Source of the DNA: Bimastos eiseni
Lineage: Eukaryota; Annelida; Clitellata; Crassiclitellata; Lumbricidae
Reading direction: 5' to 3'
DNA length: 64,000 nucleotides
Assembly: GCA_959347315.1 (NCBI GenBank)
Contig: OY365807.1
Coordinates: 33,769,532 to 33,833,531, forward strand
The notes under the pieces were generated by a model, which saw nothing but the letters and a program-made list of their open reading frames with translations, ran no database searches and had not been told where the DNA came from. Every line of letters begins with the position of its first letter. Within the stretch, counting starts at the first letter, position 1. Below are positions 35,161-44,929 of this stretch, in pieces. The translations under genes were made by a program, and so were the position numbers.

Positions 35161-35685
35161 ATGGAATTGAACAAATCAGACACCTATCGCCTTCAGAAAA
35201 TATCTGAAATTCAACAGGAAATCTTACGAGAACGTGAAAAGAGAGACGTAATCTGTAAAAAATATCAAAAGAGTGTTAAAGTAGTCAAAGCGTTGGGGGG
35301 GGGGTTGTTGTTAACCCTTACATCTTCGGGACTCAGCGTATTAGGTGTAACTTTTCTAAGTTCAGTCGTAGCTGCACCCGCCGCTACCATCGTGGTATCC
35401 TTATCCGCTGGAGCTGGAGCACTATCTCTGATATCCACCCAAGTCCGCCGAATATTATCGCTGCGACAAGAAAAATATGCATAGATCAGGACAATAGCTG
35501 AAGGGAAACTCAATTCGATCAGCGACCTTGTTTCAAAAGCCCTAGATGATAGTAATATCTCAGACTTGGAATATTCTGTTATTCTAAGTGAATTCGAGAA
35601 ATTTAATCAGATGAAGGAAGAGATTAGGAGTAAAACCAATATCAACATAGATAAAGCGACAAAACACTTAGGCAAAACGAATTGA
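35161..35685 (+). pseudogene. conserved Polinton membrane protein with coiled ends, one internal stop
   Basis: Starts at ATG 35161 after ATTATAAA. The N-terminal 40 residues are charged and helical (EIQQEILREREKRD), followed by two hydrophobic segments (about residues 45-65 and 70-90, GGGLLLTLTSSG and VVAAPAATIVVSLSAGAGAL) and then a charged helical tail. TAG at 35482-35484 interrupts the frame, which then stays open in the same phase (SISDLVSKALDDSNISDLEY) to TGA 35683. Probably a virion or host-membrane protein; the exact role is unknown. A run of nine G at 35296-35304 could also be unstable. Confidence 0.65.
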
Positions 35686-35758
35686 ATACAAAACGAACGT
35701 TTATTTATGTTTTACGTTTTACGTTTTTACGTTTAAATATTATGTTTCTAAATTAAAA

Positions 35759-36658
35759 ATGTCGTTTCTAAAAATTCAGGACCCAGCCAAACGAGACTTT
35801 ATCGTTGAGAATTTTCTCAAGATGAAGCAAAATATTAGACAAGACTCGTTATCTGAGAAATTAGGGGACATTGGACTTCAGCGGGAATTGATAAAGGCGT
35901 ACAAACCCATAATCGACTCGCAGTCTGGACTATCTAAAAAATTAGGCACGATCGAGGAAAGCACTACGGCGACTTCTACAGCTCTTCGAGCATTGCCGGC
36001 ATCGCTATCGACATCGTTGAAAGCGATTCAATTCCCACAATATCCCTCAATAGACTTGTTTGCGGACGATCCCGTTTCAGATATTAGAACCTTGGAATTA
36101 GGTGATATTGCCACAAAATATTTAAAAGAATACGCTGAGAATAAAAAGTTGACGGACACGACCTTCGGAATACACTCTAGAGATTGAGGTTTTTTCATCG
36201 GAAACTATCCAATTTTAATCGAAGGAGACGATATATCTATTGGTAATAACGCCTACAAGGGAACTCCAGGGCTATGGGAATTGATGACAATGAAGGAACC
36301 AAACGACTCGATGTACAGTCAAAACGATCTGGACGTGTACTTGAAACTTCTTGAATCGACGGGCGCCTTGTATGTACCTAATAATCCGAATAAGCCCAAA
36401 TAGTCTAGAGGTCTAAAATATAATAAAATTATTAAGCCATTGCTCTCGATGCGGAAAGGGAGGTTCTCGACGGGTGAGTTAGTCATAGTTCTCCCACAAG
36501 ACCCCGATGCGCTAGTGGAAATGTTGAAACTACGAATGGCTAGCTTCAGAGCGGGAAATACAGGATTAAGAAACGAGATAGTAGGTATCTGCGATGAGTT
36601 ACTTAGAAAAAATAAGATAAATGCGTTAGACTATAAAAATTTAATGATGCAATTATAA
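35759..36658 (+). pseudogene. conserved Polinton protein of about 300 aa, two internal stops
   Basis: Starts at ATG 35759 (MSFLKIQDPAKRDFIVENFL) after ATTAAAA. The N-terminal third is helical and Gln/Lys/Ser-rich; the centre reads YKGTPGLWELMTMKEPNDSM; the C-terminus is again helical (NTGLRNEIVGICDELLRKNK). TGA at 36185-36187 and TAG at 36401-36403 interrupt one continuous phase, so the gene is otherwise collinear. I recognise it as a protein found again and again in invertebrate Polinton-like loci, always uncharacterised. Its position between the membrane protein and the pVI-like gene suggests a virion or assembly function. The final TAA lies inside the TATAAAATG of the next gene. Confidence 0.7.
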
Positions 36659-36659
36659 A

Positions 36660-37130
36660 ATGATTGTCATAACTAAGAGAAGATTTGCTAAAAGATACGT
36701 CGTAGGAGGCGCTGGAATATTTGACACGATATCAGGATTTTTCAAAAGAATGTTATCCTCGAATGCCGCAAGACAGGTAGCAACAACCGCATTAAGTGCT
36801 GGGAAAGACGCTGCGACTGAGATTGAAAAAAAGGCCATAGATGTTGGTAAGACCGTTGCTATTAATGCTGGAAAGCGATTGGTTGATAAAGCAGCGGCAA
36901 AAATGTTTACATTACCACCACTGAGTCAAAAGAGCAAGGAAACGTTACAGAATTTAATATACCCCAACGGAAACCAACAGAGCGAGGATTTGTTGAAGGG
37001 TTTAATATCTCCCCACCCTTCGGCGAATATAAATAATTTACTGTCTGGCAACGGCGGCGCTATATCGATCCGAGATTTGGTGCGTGGATCTGGAATGAAG
37101 TGGGCTTCAAATAAAATCTCGTTATATTAA
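36660..37130 (+). CDS. core/pVI-like small virion protein
   Basis: An intact 156-residue frame. The N-terminus is basic (MIVITKRRFAKRYVVGGAG), then an amphipathic stretch (IFDTISGFFKRML) and Ala/Lys-rich helices. VVGGAG close to the N-terminus resembles the xxGG-x sites cut by adenain-type proteases, as in adenovirus pVI, where cleavage frees an amphipathic membrane-active helix. This parallel is inference. It begins one base after the previous stop and ends 3 bp before the major capsid gene, with a TATAAAATG start. Confidence 0.65.
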   Translation: MIVITKRRFAKRYVVGGAGIFDTISGFFKRMLSSNAARQVATTALSAGKDAATEIEKKAIDVGKTVAINAGKRLVDKAAAKMFTLPPLSQKSKETLQNLIYPNGNQQSEDLLKGLISPHPSANINNLLSGNGGAISIRDLVRGSGMKWASNKISLY

Positions 37131-37133
37131 CAA

Positions 37134-38356
37134 ATGCAGTCAGATATTCTAAGATTTACTGAAAATACTATTATAGACGAGGGAATTGAGAGATATGAAC
37201 TTCATGAATATGAACCAGTGGCGGGGGCGAATCTTAACACTGGGGAAATTCGCATAAATATTGAACTTCAACATATCTTCAGCCATACCTCCGAGTCATA
37301 CCTGCTTTTCGAAGGCAGACTGACTAACGCGGATGGAACCTTTTAAGTTGATGCTGACGCTGTAGCTTTAGTTAACAACGGGGTGATGCATCTCTTCATT
37401 CAAATGTCGTATTCCTTGTCTAATCAAGAAATAGAAATCGTGTTTCATCGTGGACAAGCGACAACTATGCTAGGTCTATTGAAATATCCTAACGACTTTG
37501 CTCTTGCTCAGGGACTTAACCAATTATGGACTAAGGACACAGCCGCCACTGCTGTTATAAACTATAACACGGGATTCACGATAAGACAAGCGTATCTCAT
37601 TAGGAAACCAACTGCAATGGGTACATTTAGCTTCATCGTGCCTCTGAAGCACATTTTTGGATTCTGTGAGGATTACGATAAGGTGGTCTAGTGGTCTACG
37701 GTATGAAGCAGACTTTAACTCTCGTTCGCAAACCTGACAGCGATGCTACTTTTAGGGCAAATGCAGCGGCGACCGGCAAAGTCAGCCTCAGTAAAATTTC
37801 ATGGTTTATGCCGCACGTTCAAGCGTCTGACATAGAAAGAGTGCAGCTATATAAAACGATCGAAGCAAAGGCAACGTTACCAGTTTCCTATCGAGCTCAT
37901 CTTTGCGATACCATATCGGTTCCTGTACCAACAACATTTAGTTGGCGACTTAGCGTAAAGACAGTGCCGGGAAAACCGAGGTATATCATAGTTGGATTTC
38001 AAACGAATCGAAGCGGCAATCAAGAGGCTGATCCATCAATTTTCGCTCATTGCGATATCAAGAACATGTATGTGATGATGAACCACGACAGATATCCAGC
38101 GGTCGACTACAACCTCTCATTCCCGAATCAGCAATTTTTTAGAGCTTACAGAGACGCGGCGACCATTAGCAAAAAATTCTACGGAATGGACCAGTTGGTA
38201 ACTCAGAGCAACATCACTCCGGCTGACTACAAAGACTTATACCCGCTATTCGTTTTCGATGTGAGTAAGCAATCTGAACGGTTAAACTCGTCTGTCGTAG
38301 ACATCCAGATCAAGGCTACTTTGAATGCTGCGATCCCTGCTGGAACGGAAGCTTAA
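37134..38356 (+). pseudogene. Polinton major capsid protein (double jelly-roll), broken
   Basis: Starts at ATG 37134 (MQSDILRFTENTIIDEGIER). It has the arrangement of Polinton major capsid proteins: an N-terminal HEYEPV and ESYLLFEG strand region, then FVSS-less central strands, then a C-terminal domain with KISWFMPHV, YRAHLCDTISVPVPTTFSWR, KPRYIIVGFQTNR, RYPAVDYNLSFPNQQFFRAY and NITPADYKDLYPLFVFD. TAA at 37344-37346 lies in frame, and a shift near 37685-37695 moves the frame for the last 221 codons. The ending after GTEA is earlier than I expect for the family, so the C-terminus may be truncated. This protein would build the icosahedral shell. Confidence 0.85.
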
Positions 38357-38403
38357 TCTAGGAACGCAACTGACATGACATTTTCTTCCGAGTGTGATAT
38401 CAG

Positions 38404-39140
38404 TCAGAGAGTAGGAATCCACTGTAACATCCCTATACCTACCCATTCCGCCCCATCGCTCGTGGATATAATATGAAATCGTCAGTAAACGTAATTAGAC
38501 GATGCTGGAAATGTAAATTTGTTCAAAACTCCTACATCGAGGACATCCGTTTTAGGACTTGGAATATCTGTAAATATTATTCCATCATTACTCGCTTGAA
38601 CTTTCCATCTAGTAATTTGTGTTTAATACTGTACTAGCAATGATGTAGAAACCCGACATAGACAAAGGAACGGGATATTTAATCTGTAACCAAAACATCA
38701 GTTACTGTATCGGCTATCCAACAGTCGAGGGTATGACAAGCATTTTGCAGCGCTTTCCACGGTTCAAAGTTATACCCAGCCGCTATGCGATATACGCTAG
38801 CACTAGCTTCGTAAGTAAAACCGTTTATCGTCGTTACATTCGAAGTCATGGTAGGTGCTGCAGTCACGTATAGTCTCGCGTTATCAGTGTTATTCGTTTT
38901 CATTTGGCCAACTAGAGTTTCGACTTGACCAAAACTCGCGGCCTGGCTAGCTAAGACTGGTGGATGAATGTCAGTCGGTAGACCTTTTATCATATTACCA
39001 TTCATATTTAAATCATCATCCATATCGTTCGTTCCATCTCTTTTTGGAAATGTATTAATCGCTTGAGATAGAGCAACACCTCCAGAAACTATTCTTTGAG
39101 TTGATCCAGTATCAGTTCGTCCAAATTTATCGACAAGCAT
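38404..39140 (-). pseudogene. fibre-like virion protein with discoidin-like C-terminus, broken
   Basis: Start ATG 39140 (MLVDKFGRTDTGSTQRIVSG). The first half contains DLNMNGNMIKGLPT followed by ASQAASFGQVETLVGQM, a pattern typical of phage tail-fibre and spike shafts. Downstream TAA 38679 and at least one shift, minus-strand frames at about 38665-38404 read RWKVQASNDGIIFTDI and, after an in-frame TGA (38482), RFHIIST...LQWIP, which resembles an F5/8 (discoidin) type beta-sandwich used for receptor or glycan binding. A role in host attachment is inferred. The gene converges on the major capsid gene with 47 bp between their stops. Confidence 0.6.
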
Positions 39141-39162
39141 GTCTTTAAATAGGCGATATTAT

Positions 39163-39587
39163 TTAATGTAATTCGTTTACGAATTCTTGAAATTTACAAC
39201 CATCGTTGCACGTTTTCTTCAATACATACAGACATAAATGACCACAATACACTTGGCCGTCTGGTTGCATTCGCTCACTGTTGTAAAACAGCGGTCTTTG
39301 TAGATATTTTATCAATTTCGTAGGATGAGGTAGTCCATAGCTGTCGAAATATATTTTATCATTAGCGCGCTTGATAAAACACGTCCAATGCGTTCCTTTA
39401 CCGTCAGAATCGTCCAGATTAAGGATACCACACTCGTTCAATCTTGGTTTCTTAGGCAGCTCGTCTCTTAGAAAAACTCCTCTGAAATTCTTGATGTTTA
39501 GTTTTTAGCCGCTTCAATTAGATTCACGTTCGATAAAGCAATATTGGGTAGCGTCACACCTTCAACATCGATTTATTTAACACTCAT
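39163..39587 (-). pseudogene. adenain-type cysteine protease (C5-like), N-terminus broken
   Basis: Maturation protease of the virion. The intact part (39163 to about 39510) shows GTHWTCF (catalytic His), YFDSYG (Asp) and QVYCGHLCLYVL (oxyanion Gln and catalytic Cys), the order seen in adenovirus protease and all Polintons. The start is probably ATG 39587 after CTAATATAAA; that frame hits TAA at codon 5 and another TAA after LIEAAKN, and a one-base shift is needed to reach KNFRGVFLRDELP. Its start motif overlaps the polymerase stop codon. Confidence 0.88.
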
Positions 39588-39588
39588 T

Positions 39589-42500
39589 TTATATTAGAGA
39601 ATAATGTCCATATGCTAAAGTGTGGATGCCATCTTGCTGAATCACTCGTTTGTCATCTTCCGCTGCAAGAGCTACCTTGTTAACTTCCTCGGTGTAGATA
39701 TCGTGAAGATGCGATCGAATGACATTGATCTTTCTCGATTGTTCTCTCTTGGTGAATAAGCAGTCTTTGTAGTATGAGTGAGTGATAGATTTCTTGATGA
39801 CATTCTTCCTGACGCCTTAACATTTCTTGTGATCTACTCCAGCCATCTTGTACGAATACAGTTTCGATCTTAAACCTACAAACTCATCAATCTGTTTTCC
39901 AGCTGCTTCGTCTTTGAACATGCCAATGATCTGTTTATTGATGCCTGTTTCTATAGCAGAGGGGTGGTCTGTAGGATAGTCGCTAGTGTCGAACCTGCTT
40001 CTAATGTCTGGAGCTGTATCAGCGTAGAAGTCTTCGGTCTTAATTTCATAAGCTAGAGAATCTGTATCTGTAAAAAGTAACATTACTCTATCATCAAACA
40101 TTTTCTTGATGTAATTATAATGATAATCGTACATTATAGTTTTACTCAAGTCTAAAATACACATACCGAGATATATAGGCTTATTGTAAAATAGCTTTGT
40201 ACGTTTCATGTGAATGGCGATTAGGTTTTCATCAAAAAAAGTTCGAGTGTCGTAACTCGTTCTCGGTGCAAGTTTTATGGCTTGCTTCTCGCTAGAAACC
40301 AGTTTTATATCTACGTGAGCCTCTATGTTCTCCAACGTCTTCCCAAACACACCATTGTTCATTAGTTTGAAAAGTCTTTCTCGAAATCGTTGGTGGCTCT
40401 GGTCCTTAGGTTGGTATTTAGATCGATATATTTTTTCAGCCAGGCACTTTCTTCAAATTTAATTCCACGATGGATTTTGGTAATCTTCAAGCCTAGGCCT
40501 TCATACAACATTAAATTTTCATAATGGACTATATATTTTACTTTATCACACAGGTTTGGTATAAGTTTTGCTACATCTGATTCTTTGACCTTAACACTCT
40601 CTGGAGCAAGAAGATAGTCATTGTGAAGATCGTGCAAATCTCTCGGATATTCCAAGTCCAACACGCCATACAGATGGCGTTCCTCTCCAGTCGTTTAGCT
40701 CATCATTACCCATCCACTGAAACTTACGAGTTGGTAGATTCTTACACATTGCCCATCCGTACAAATTGTTCGCGTCAAAATAGGTTATAAATGTTGAAGG
40801 CTTGCTATCGTCAAACGCTGCCATGTACTTATTGTTTGCCTGCCCATAACGATGTGAAATGGTGCTAACGCCGCCTCTTATCCCATGCTTAACCATTAGT
40901 ATCATATCATAATCGCTCAACAATTCCAACTCTACTCCAGTCAACTTTAATGCGGCGTCCCAAGCAAGACCTGGAGAAGTATAATAGCAGGCGGAATCTA
41001 GACCATAGTTCTCGCAACACACACCTCTAAAATTTTCAAACACGTCAGCGAGCAGGAGAACATCACTCACGTTATATAAATCGTGGTATTCTCTACACGT
41101 TTTAAATCCGAATTCATTCCATACCATCTGTGCGTGGTTGTAGTCTTCGTCACTAATGTCTGAGTCGTTAAGTCTCGAATAGAATGCTGACTGGTGGTAG
41201 TTCTGTTTCATTCAATCGATCGATGGAATTAATAAAATCGTAAGGGTATAAAGCTTTTCTAAGCAAGAGATCGAGCTGATTACCAGTATAGTGTTTGCTT
41301 ATATTCTTACACTGATCTTTGCTCAGGTTCTTCGATAAAGCGTCGAGACTCGATGCCATGAATCTAAAACTATCGATGAAACGTAATTCGCGTTTAACCT
41401 CTACTTCCGTATTTTCTTTATTTACAAACTTATCGACTACAACTTCTCTGCTAAATGAGAGATATTTTTCTTCGTTTCAGGGAATGCAGTAAATCTTTTC
41501 GTTATCATCACCTCGTAATTTCTTTATGAATAGATGACTGTCATAACCGGATAGATTATGGAACAATACTGGGAAAAACTTGGGGACTTTATAGTTTAGA
41601 TTACAATTCTTATCTGCGGCGCCTCTATATGGTCCAGTTAAATGGCAGTGATCTCTAACTCGATCTTTACCCAGTTCGCCTTCGCATGTGGGACAAACTG
41701 CAGCCGAGTCGTAAAGCGCCTGATCTTTCTTTCCGAATATCAATTTCCTTGGAAATTTAAATCGATTATAAATATCTTTTATATTATCTATAAGACTGTC
41801 TATAAATATCTGTGCTACATCATCGTCTTCGCTCTCCGCTGTGAACGTTATGGGGGCTTGTGAATATAGATCATCATCAAAACATTTTATATAATAACAG
41901 AAAAAACTTGGAACGTGTTTTTGATATTTGTTGGTGTAGGACATGCTGGGATCTGGTTGACAAGTGTCTATAGGTTTAATAAAACTTTCAAAGTCTGCAT
42001 ACACTAGAAACGGAACTGTCATCTTTCTAAAATAATTTTTAAACTTTATCATAGTCCCTGGTTCTGGGAGTTCTATCTATTGTACCTCGTGCTGGGAACA
42101 GTACTTGGCGTGTTTTTTTAATGAATCGATTCTACTGAATCCTATTAAGCATCTTTTACAATAGTGCACTGAATTAAGAGATTTTTTCGTTGGGCAACCA
42201 TCAGTCCGTTAAAATTCTTTATCCAACAATAGTGTTTATTTTCTTCATCAGAAATGAGTAATAGATCTACACACCTATCGTTCGCATGCTTTGATAAACA
42301 TAGTGGGAATAGGTAAACATCTTTCTCATGACCAAAAATATTAATACTAATATTACTATTTCTCTCAAACTTACTTATCACATTAGCATCCGCTGTTACT
42401 GGGAATTCGATACCGGACCAATTAAGTTCCTCAGCCTGTCTAATTAATTCTTTCGTAATTCTTTCTGGATGGTTGTCAACTGGGTTTAAGGCTCTCGTTA

Positions 42501-43403
42501 CACACCACTTGAAGCATTCTTCATCTTTGTTCTTCATATTGATTACAGCCTCTTTTCTCGCAAGCTCCTTAGGTAGTGGGATGTAAGAACTACCTTTCAA
42601 CGGTTTATAAACAACGGTGTTGATATCTAATTTTTGAACCGCTCTGAGTCTCCAGTTACTACCACGCATCTGTAAGGCAGCCATCGACTCAATAATTTTA
42701 TCTTTCGCGCTGTTATAAATTTCACTTACATCGGTGGAGTCTAGAATCATCTCAGTCCTTGAAACGAATGGAAAGTTTGTGGAATCTATTTCTCCAGACT
42801 TCATGCAACGCGCTCCATTGTGCAGGTAAGGACAAAGTTGACCTTAGTCTGTCGATTTTTAGTCAACAAGTCTGCCGCCTGTGTTTGAACGGCGTCGAGA
42901 AAAGATGTGGCATCAATACCGTTAGCCCCCTCTACCGTGTATTGTTTCGTGAAGCCCTTGATAGCTGTAGCCGTCTCTTTTATTTCGCGTGTTTTCATAG
43001 GAATTTTACCGAATATAGAATTCACTTTGGCTGTCAGTGCTTCTAACTTCTCGTTCACCTTTGGTTTTGGCTCATCAGGTATGTAGCCTTCGATCCACTT
43101 TGCGAATGTATTAATAGCTGATTTTGTCTTAACTAATATTTTTCGTATCATCGTGGCTGGTACGGGTTCGACTGTTGGGATTCCAATGTCAGGGACAGGT
43201 GCGTCAAGCAAACTAACATTAGGTGAGGGGGCGCTGTGGGCTTCAATTTTAGCAATCAAATCCGCTTTTCGTAGTCGTGTATAACCAACCAAACCGCTCT
43301 GTTTGACAATTTTTCTTAATTCAATAACAGTTTTCTTCGAGTATTCCATTTTATATTGAACTAGCAATTCTTTAAGCTGTTTTAAGAAAATATTTTCATT
43401 CAT
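39589..43403 (-). pseudogene. Polinton protein-primed family B DNA polymerase, multiply broken
   Basis: Start at MNENIF (43403) after TATATATAAA. Parts in order: SAP/HeH-like helix pair (LRKIVKQSGLVGYTRLRKAD, about 43340-43260); a long N-terminal domain; a C2HC-type finger (about 42160-42090); exonuclease motif I YADFESF (about 42005); a Cys/His module CPTCEG...RVRDHCH...YRG like endonuclease VII; exonuclease II LSGYDSHLF; exo III-like YPYDFINSIDRL; polymerase motif A FDANNLYGWAM (about 40755); motif B MNNGVFGKTLEN (40362); motif C FTDTDSLAYEI (about 40075); KLYSYKMAG near 39845; the end is SLI then TAA 39589. Frame breaks occur near 42801, 42145-42090, 41477, 41210, 40660, 40362 and a TAA at 39817, so it is inactive. 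It would replicate the element by protein priming at the inverted repeats. Confidence 0.93.
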
Positions 43404-43538
43404 TTTATATATACGAGAATATTTTTTATAATCAACTAACCTGTTGGAATTAATCCATGCAGCTTTTTTCGCACCATCGTGTGAAAGCGCTTCACCAAAT
43501 CCGTGATAGTGTGTTGTATCGCCCATCGTCGTCTGCAC
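43404..43538 (-). other. open frame upstream of the polymerase start
   Basis: The polymerase frame is open upstream for 45 codons (TTHYHGFGEALSHDGAKKAA). The TATATATAAAATG motif at 43403 suggests that translation begins there, so this may be the remnant of a separate short gene or an alternative N-terminus. Confidence 0.3.
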
Positions 43539-43559
43539 TTCTAACTTTTTTCACTAGAA

Positions 43560-43805
43560 TATATAGGCCTACATGCGAAACTATAGTAAATTTACGTTAT
43601 AATTAGGTCTATAACAGGCCTTCTACTTAGGATGTGGGTATCATATGTGTTGGTGTGTAATGGATCATCGAAACTGTTGTGAAATTCCCGGACCTTTATC
43701 GAGTTGGTGCACGATTTTAACCTAATTTCCAAGAGGTTTTACATTAGCGCGGTTTTGTCGATGGTTTTAGCCAAATTTCCCGACGTTTTACCTAGAGCTT
43801 AGGTT
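43560..43805. other. Polinton interior between polymerase and right TIR
   Basis: About 245 bp without a gene. It contains more AATTTCC and TTTTA(C/A)C words like those in the inverted repeat, possibly decayed repeat units. Confidence 0.4.
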
Positions 43806-44139
43806 TCGTAGAAACTGCTGACTCGTTGAAACTTTTGGAAATTTCCCATTATCGAAAACTTTGGAAATTCCCTTGGCTTTTGACTTATAGGGGGTATACG
43901 TGGAGTTTTTGACCATGCCTATAGGTTTGTGCACGCCAGGTTGATACTATTGGAAAGTTCCTGACGTTTTTTGCTGGTTATTGGTTGATGTTGGTTTTAA
44001 CCTTATGGTTAGGTTGATGTTGTTTTTGGTGATTTTTTAACCTAGGCTATAGGATAAAAAAAAGTTTTTAACCTATTAGGGGAGTGGTTTTAACCTATGG
44101 TTAGTTCGAATGGTCCCGTATGGTATATCTTCTACTACT
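43806..44139 (-). repeat. Polinton right terminal inverted repeat
   Basis: 334 bp inverted copy of the left end. Inner boundary at TCGTA/TACGA (43806-43810); outer end reads ...ATCTTCTACTACT. Confidence 0.9.
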
Positions 44140-44145
44140 AACCAG
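44140..44145 (+). repeat. Polinton target-site duplication, right
   Basis: AACCAG directly after the right inverted repeat, pairing with GACCAG at 30657-30662. Confidence 0.8.
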
Positions 44146-44451
44146 TCTTCCACAGTCCAGTATCGATGCTCCTATCTTTACTCAATTAAGCGGCGTGAAT
44201 AATGGTGACGCAATCTCTAGGCACGAGCCTGCACCTTGTGAGCCGCGGTGTACACTGTCAAGTCATTTAGCGCACGTTCAACTTAAAAATTTTAGGGTTA
44301 TAATATATTTGAATCCTATATACGCTTGAAAAATATTTAAGAGATCCGAATAATTGTGCCCGAGATATTTAAGTTTAAAACCGGTGAACGAACTTTTGTG
44401 TCACCCTATATTATCCGCGTGACGAATGAATCTATTAGACAACGCAGAGGT

Positions 44452-44736
44452 AGGGGACCGTTCACATATCATATAACGCATAAAATCCCATTTTTTACCC
44501 ACCCTCTACTCCTAATAACGTTATATAACAGCAGCCGTGACCCCCACCCCCATATTATATAACAGATATGCTACCTACCCACCTACCCCAATTGGCAGGC
44601 AAAATAGCATAAGCTGAAAAAAGGTTTTTTATATAACAAAATCTTCAACCTACCCCACCTTACACAATATAACGCTAACAAAACCGTAACCCACCCACCT
44701 ACCCCTTGAGCGTTATATAATATGTGAACGGCCCCT
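44452..44736. mobile_element. MITE, about 285 bp, with 26-27 bp inverted ends
   Basis: The left end AGGGGACCGTTCACATATCA pairs with the right end, whose reverse complement is AGGGGCCGTTCACATATTAT; both run on into ATAACGC. The interior is AT-rich with repeated CCCACCC/CCTACC blocks and several TTATATAAC words. It encodes nothing. The GGGGCCGTTCACA-type ends recall non-autonomous DNA transposons seen in many animals; superfamily is not certain and no clean target duplication is visible. Confidence 0.7.
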
Positions 44737-44929
44737 AGGGATTAGAAACGGCGGCGGAGCAGTGAATGAGGCTCTTCGGATATGTTAAAATGATCCAATT
44801 GAATTTTGGATTTCGGTCTGGATCCGGTGGTGCCAGTTGGGAAGATCCCCAGCTTATACTTGTGGGATATGTCTTGTTGTTGCCCCACCTCAGGTTTGGC
44901 TACCAACAGAAATTCTTGTTCTGCATTTC

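Larger units (their letters stand above)
30663..44139. mobile_element. Polinton/Maverick virus-like transposon, 13.5 kb, degenerate
   Basis: Bounded by long inverted repeats beginning AGTAGTAGAAGAT and flanked by a 6 bp target duplication, GACCAG on the left and AACCAG on the right. AG...CT-type ends and 6 bp duplications are characteristic of Polintons. It carries the defining genes: retroviral-type integrase with chromodomain, protein-primed family B polymerase, FtsK/A32-type ATPase, adenain-type protease, and major and minor jelly-roll capsid proteins, plus a PLA2-like protein and several small virion genes. Layout: integrase and PLA2 on the minus strand at the left, a plus-strand virion block from 32474 to 38356, then fibre, protease and polymerase on the minus strand. 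At 13.5 kb it is slightly shorter than the usual 15-20 kb. Many genes are broken, so this is an inactive copy of a virus-like lineage. Confidence 0.95.
30140..44406. mobile_element. outer Tc1/mariner-like element, split by the Polinton
   Basis: Two 24 bp terminal inverted repeats (30140-30163 and 44383-44406, starting GGGTGACACAAAAGTTCG) differ at one position and are each flanked by TA, the target duplication of the Tc1/mariner superfamily. After removing the Polinton and one duplicated target, about 784 bp of outer element remain (30140-30662 and 44146-44406). An ATG-started frame just inside the left end (30173-30493) begins MRFLSKG, where a transposase would start, but no DDE/D motif can be recognised, so it may be a decayed or internally deleted copy. 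Confidence 0.75.

Noticed and set aside
31003..43538. Stop-codon reassignment in the Polinton (premature TAA pairs)
   Set aside because: TAA is also the natural terminator of the ATPase, minor capsid, PLA2 and polymerase genes, and TAG, TGA and frameshifts are mixed in, so decay is simpler.
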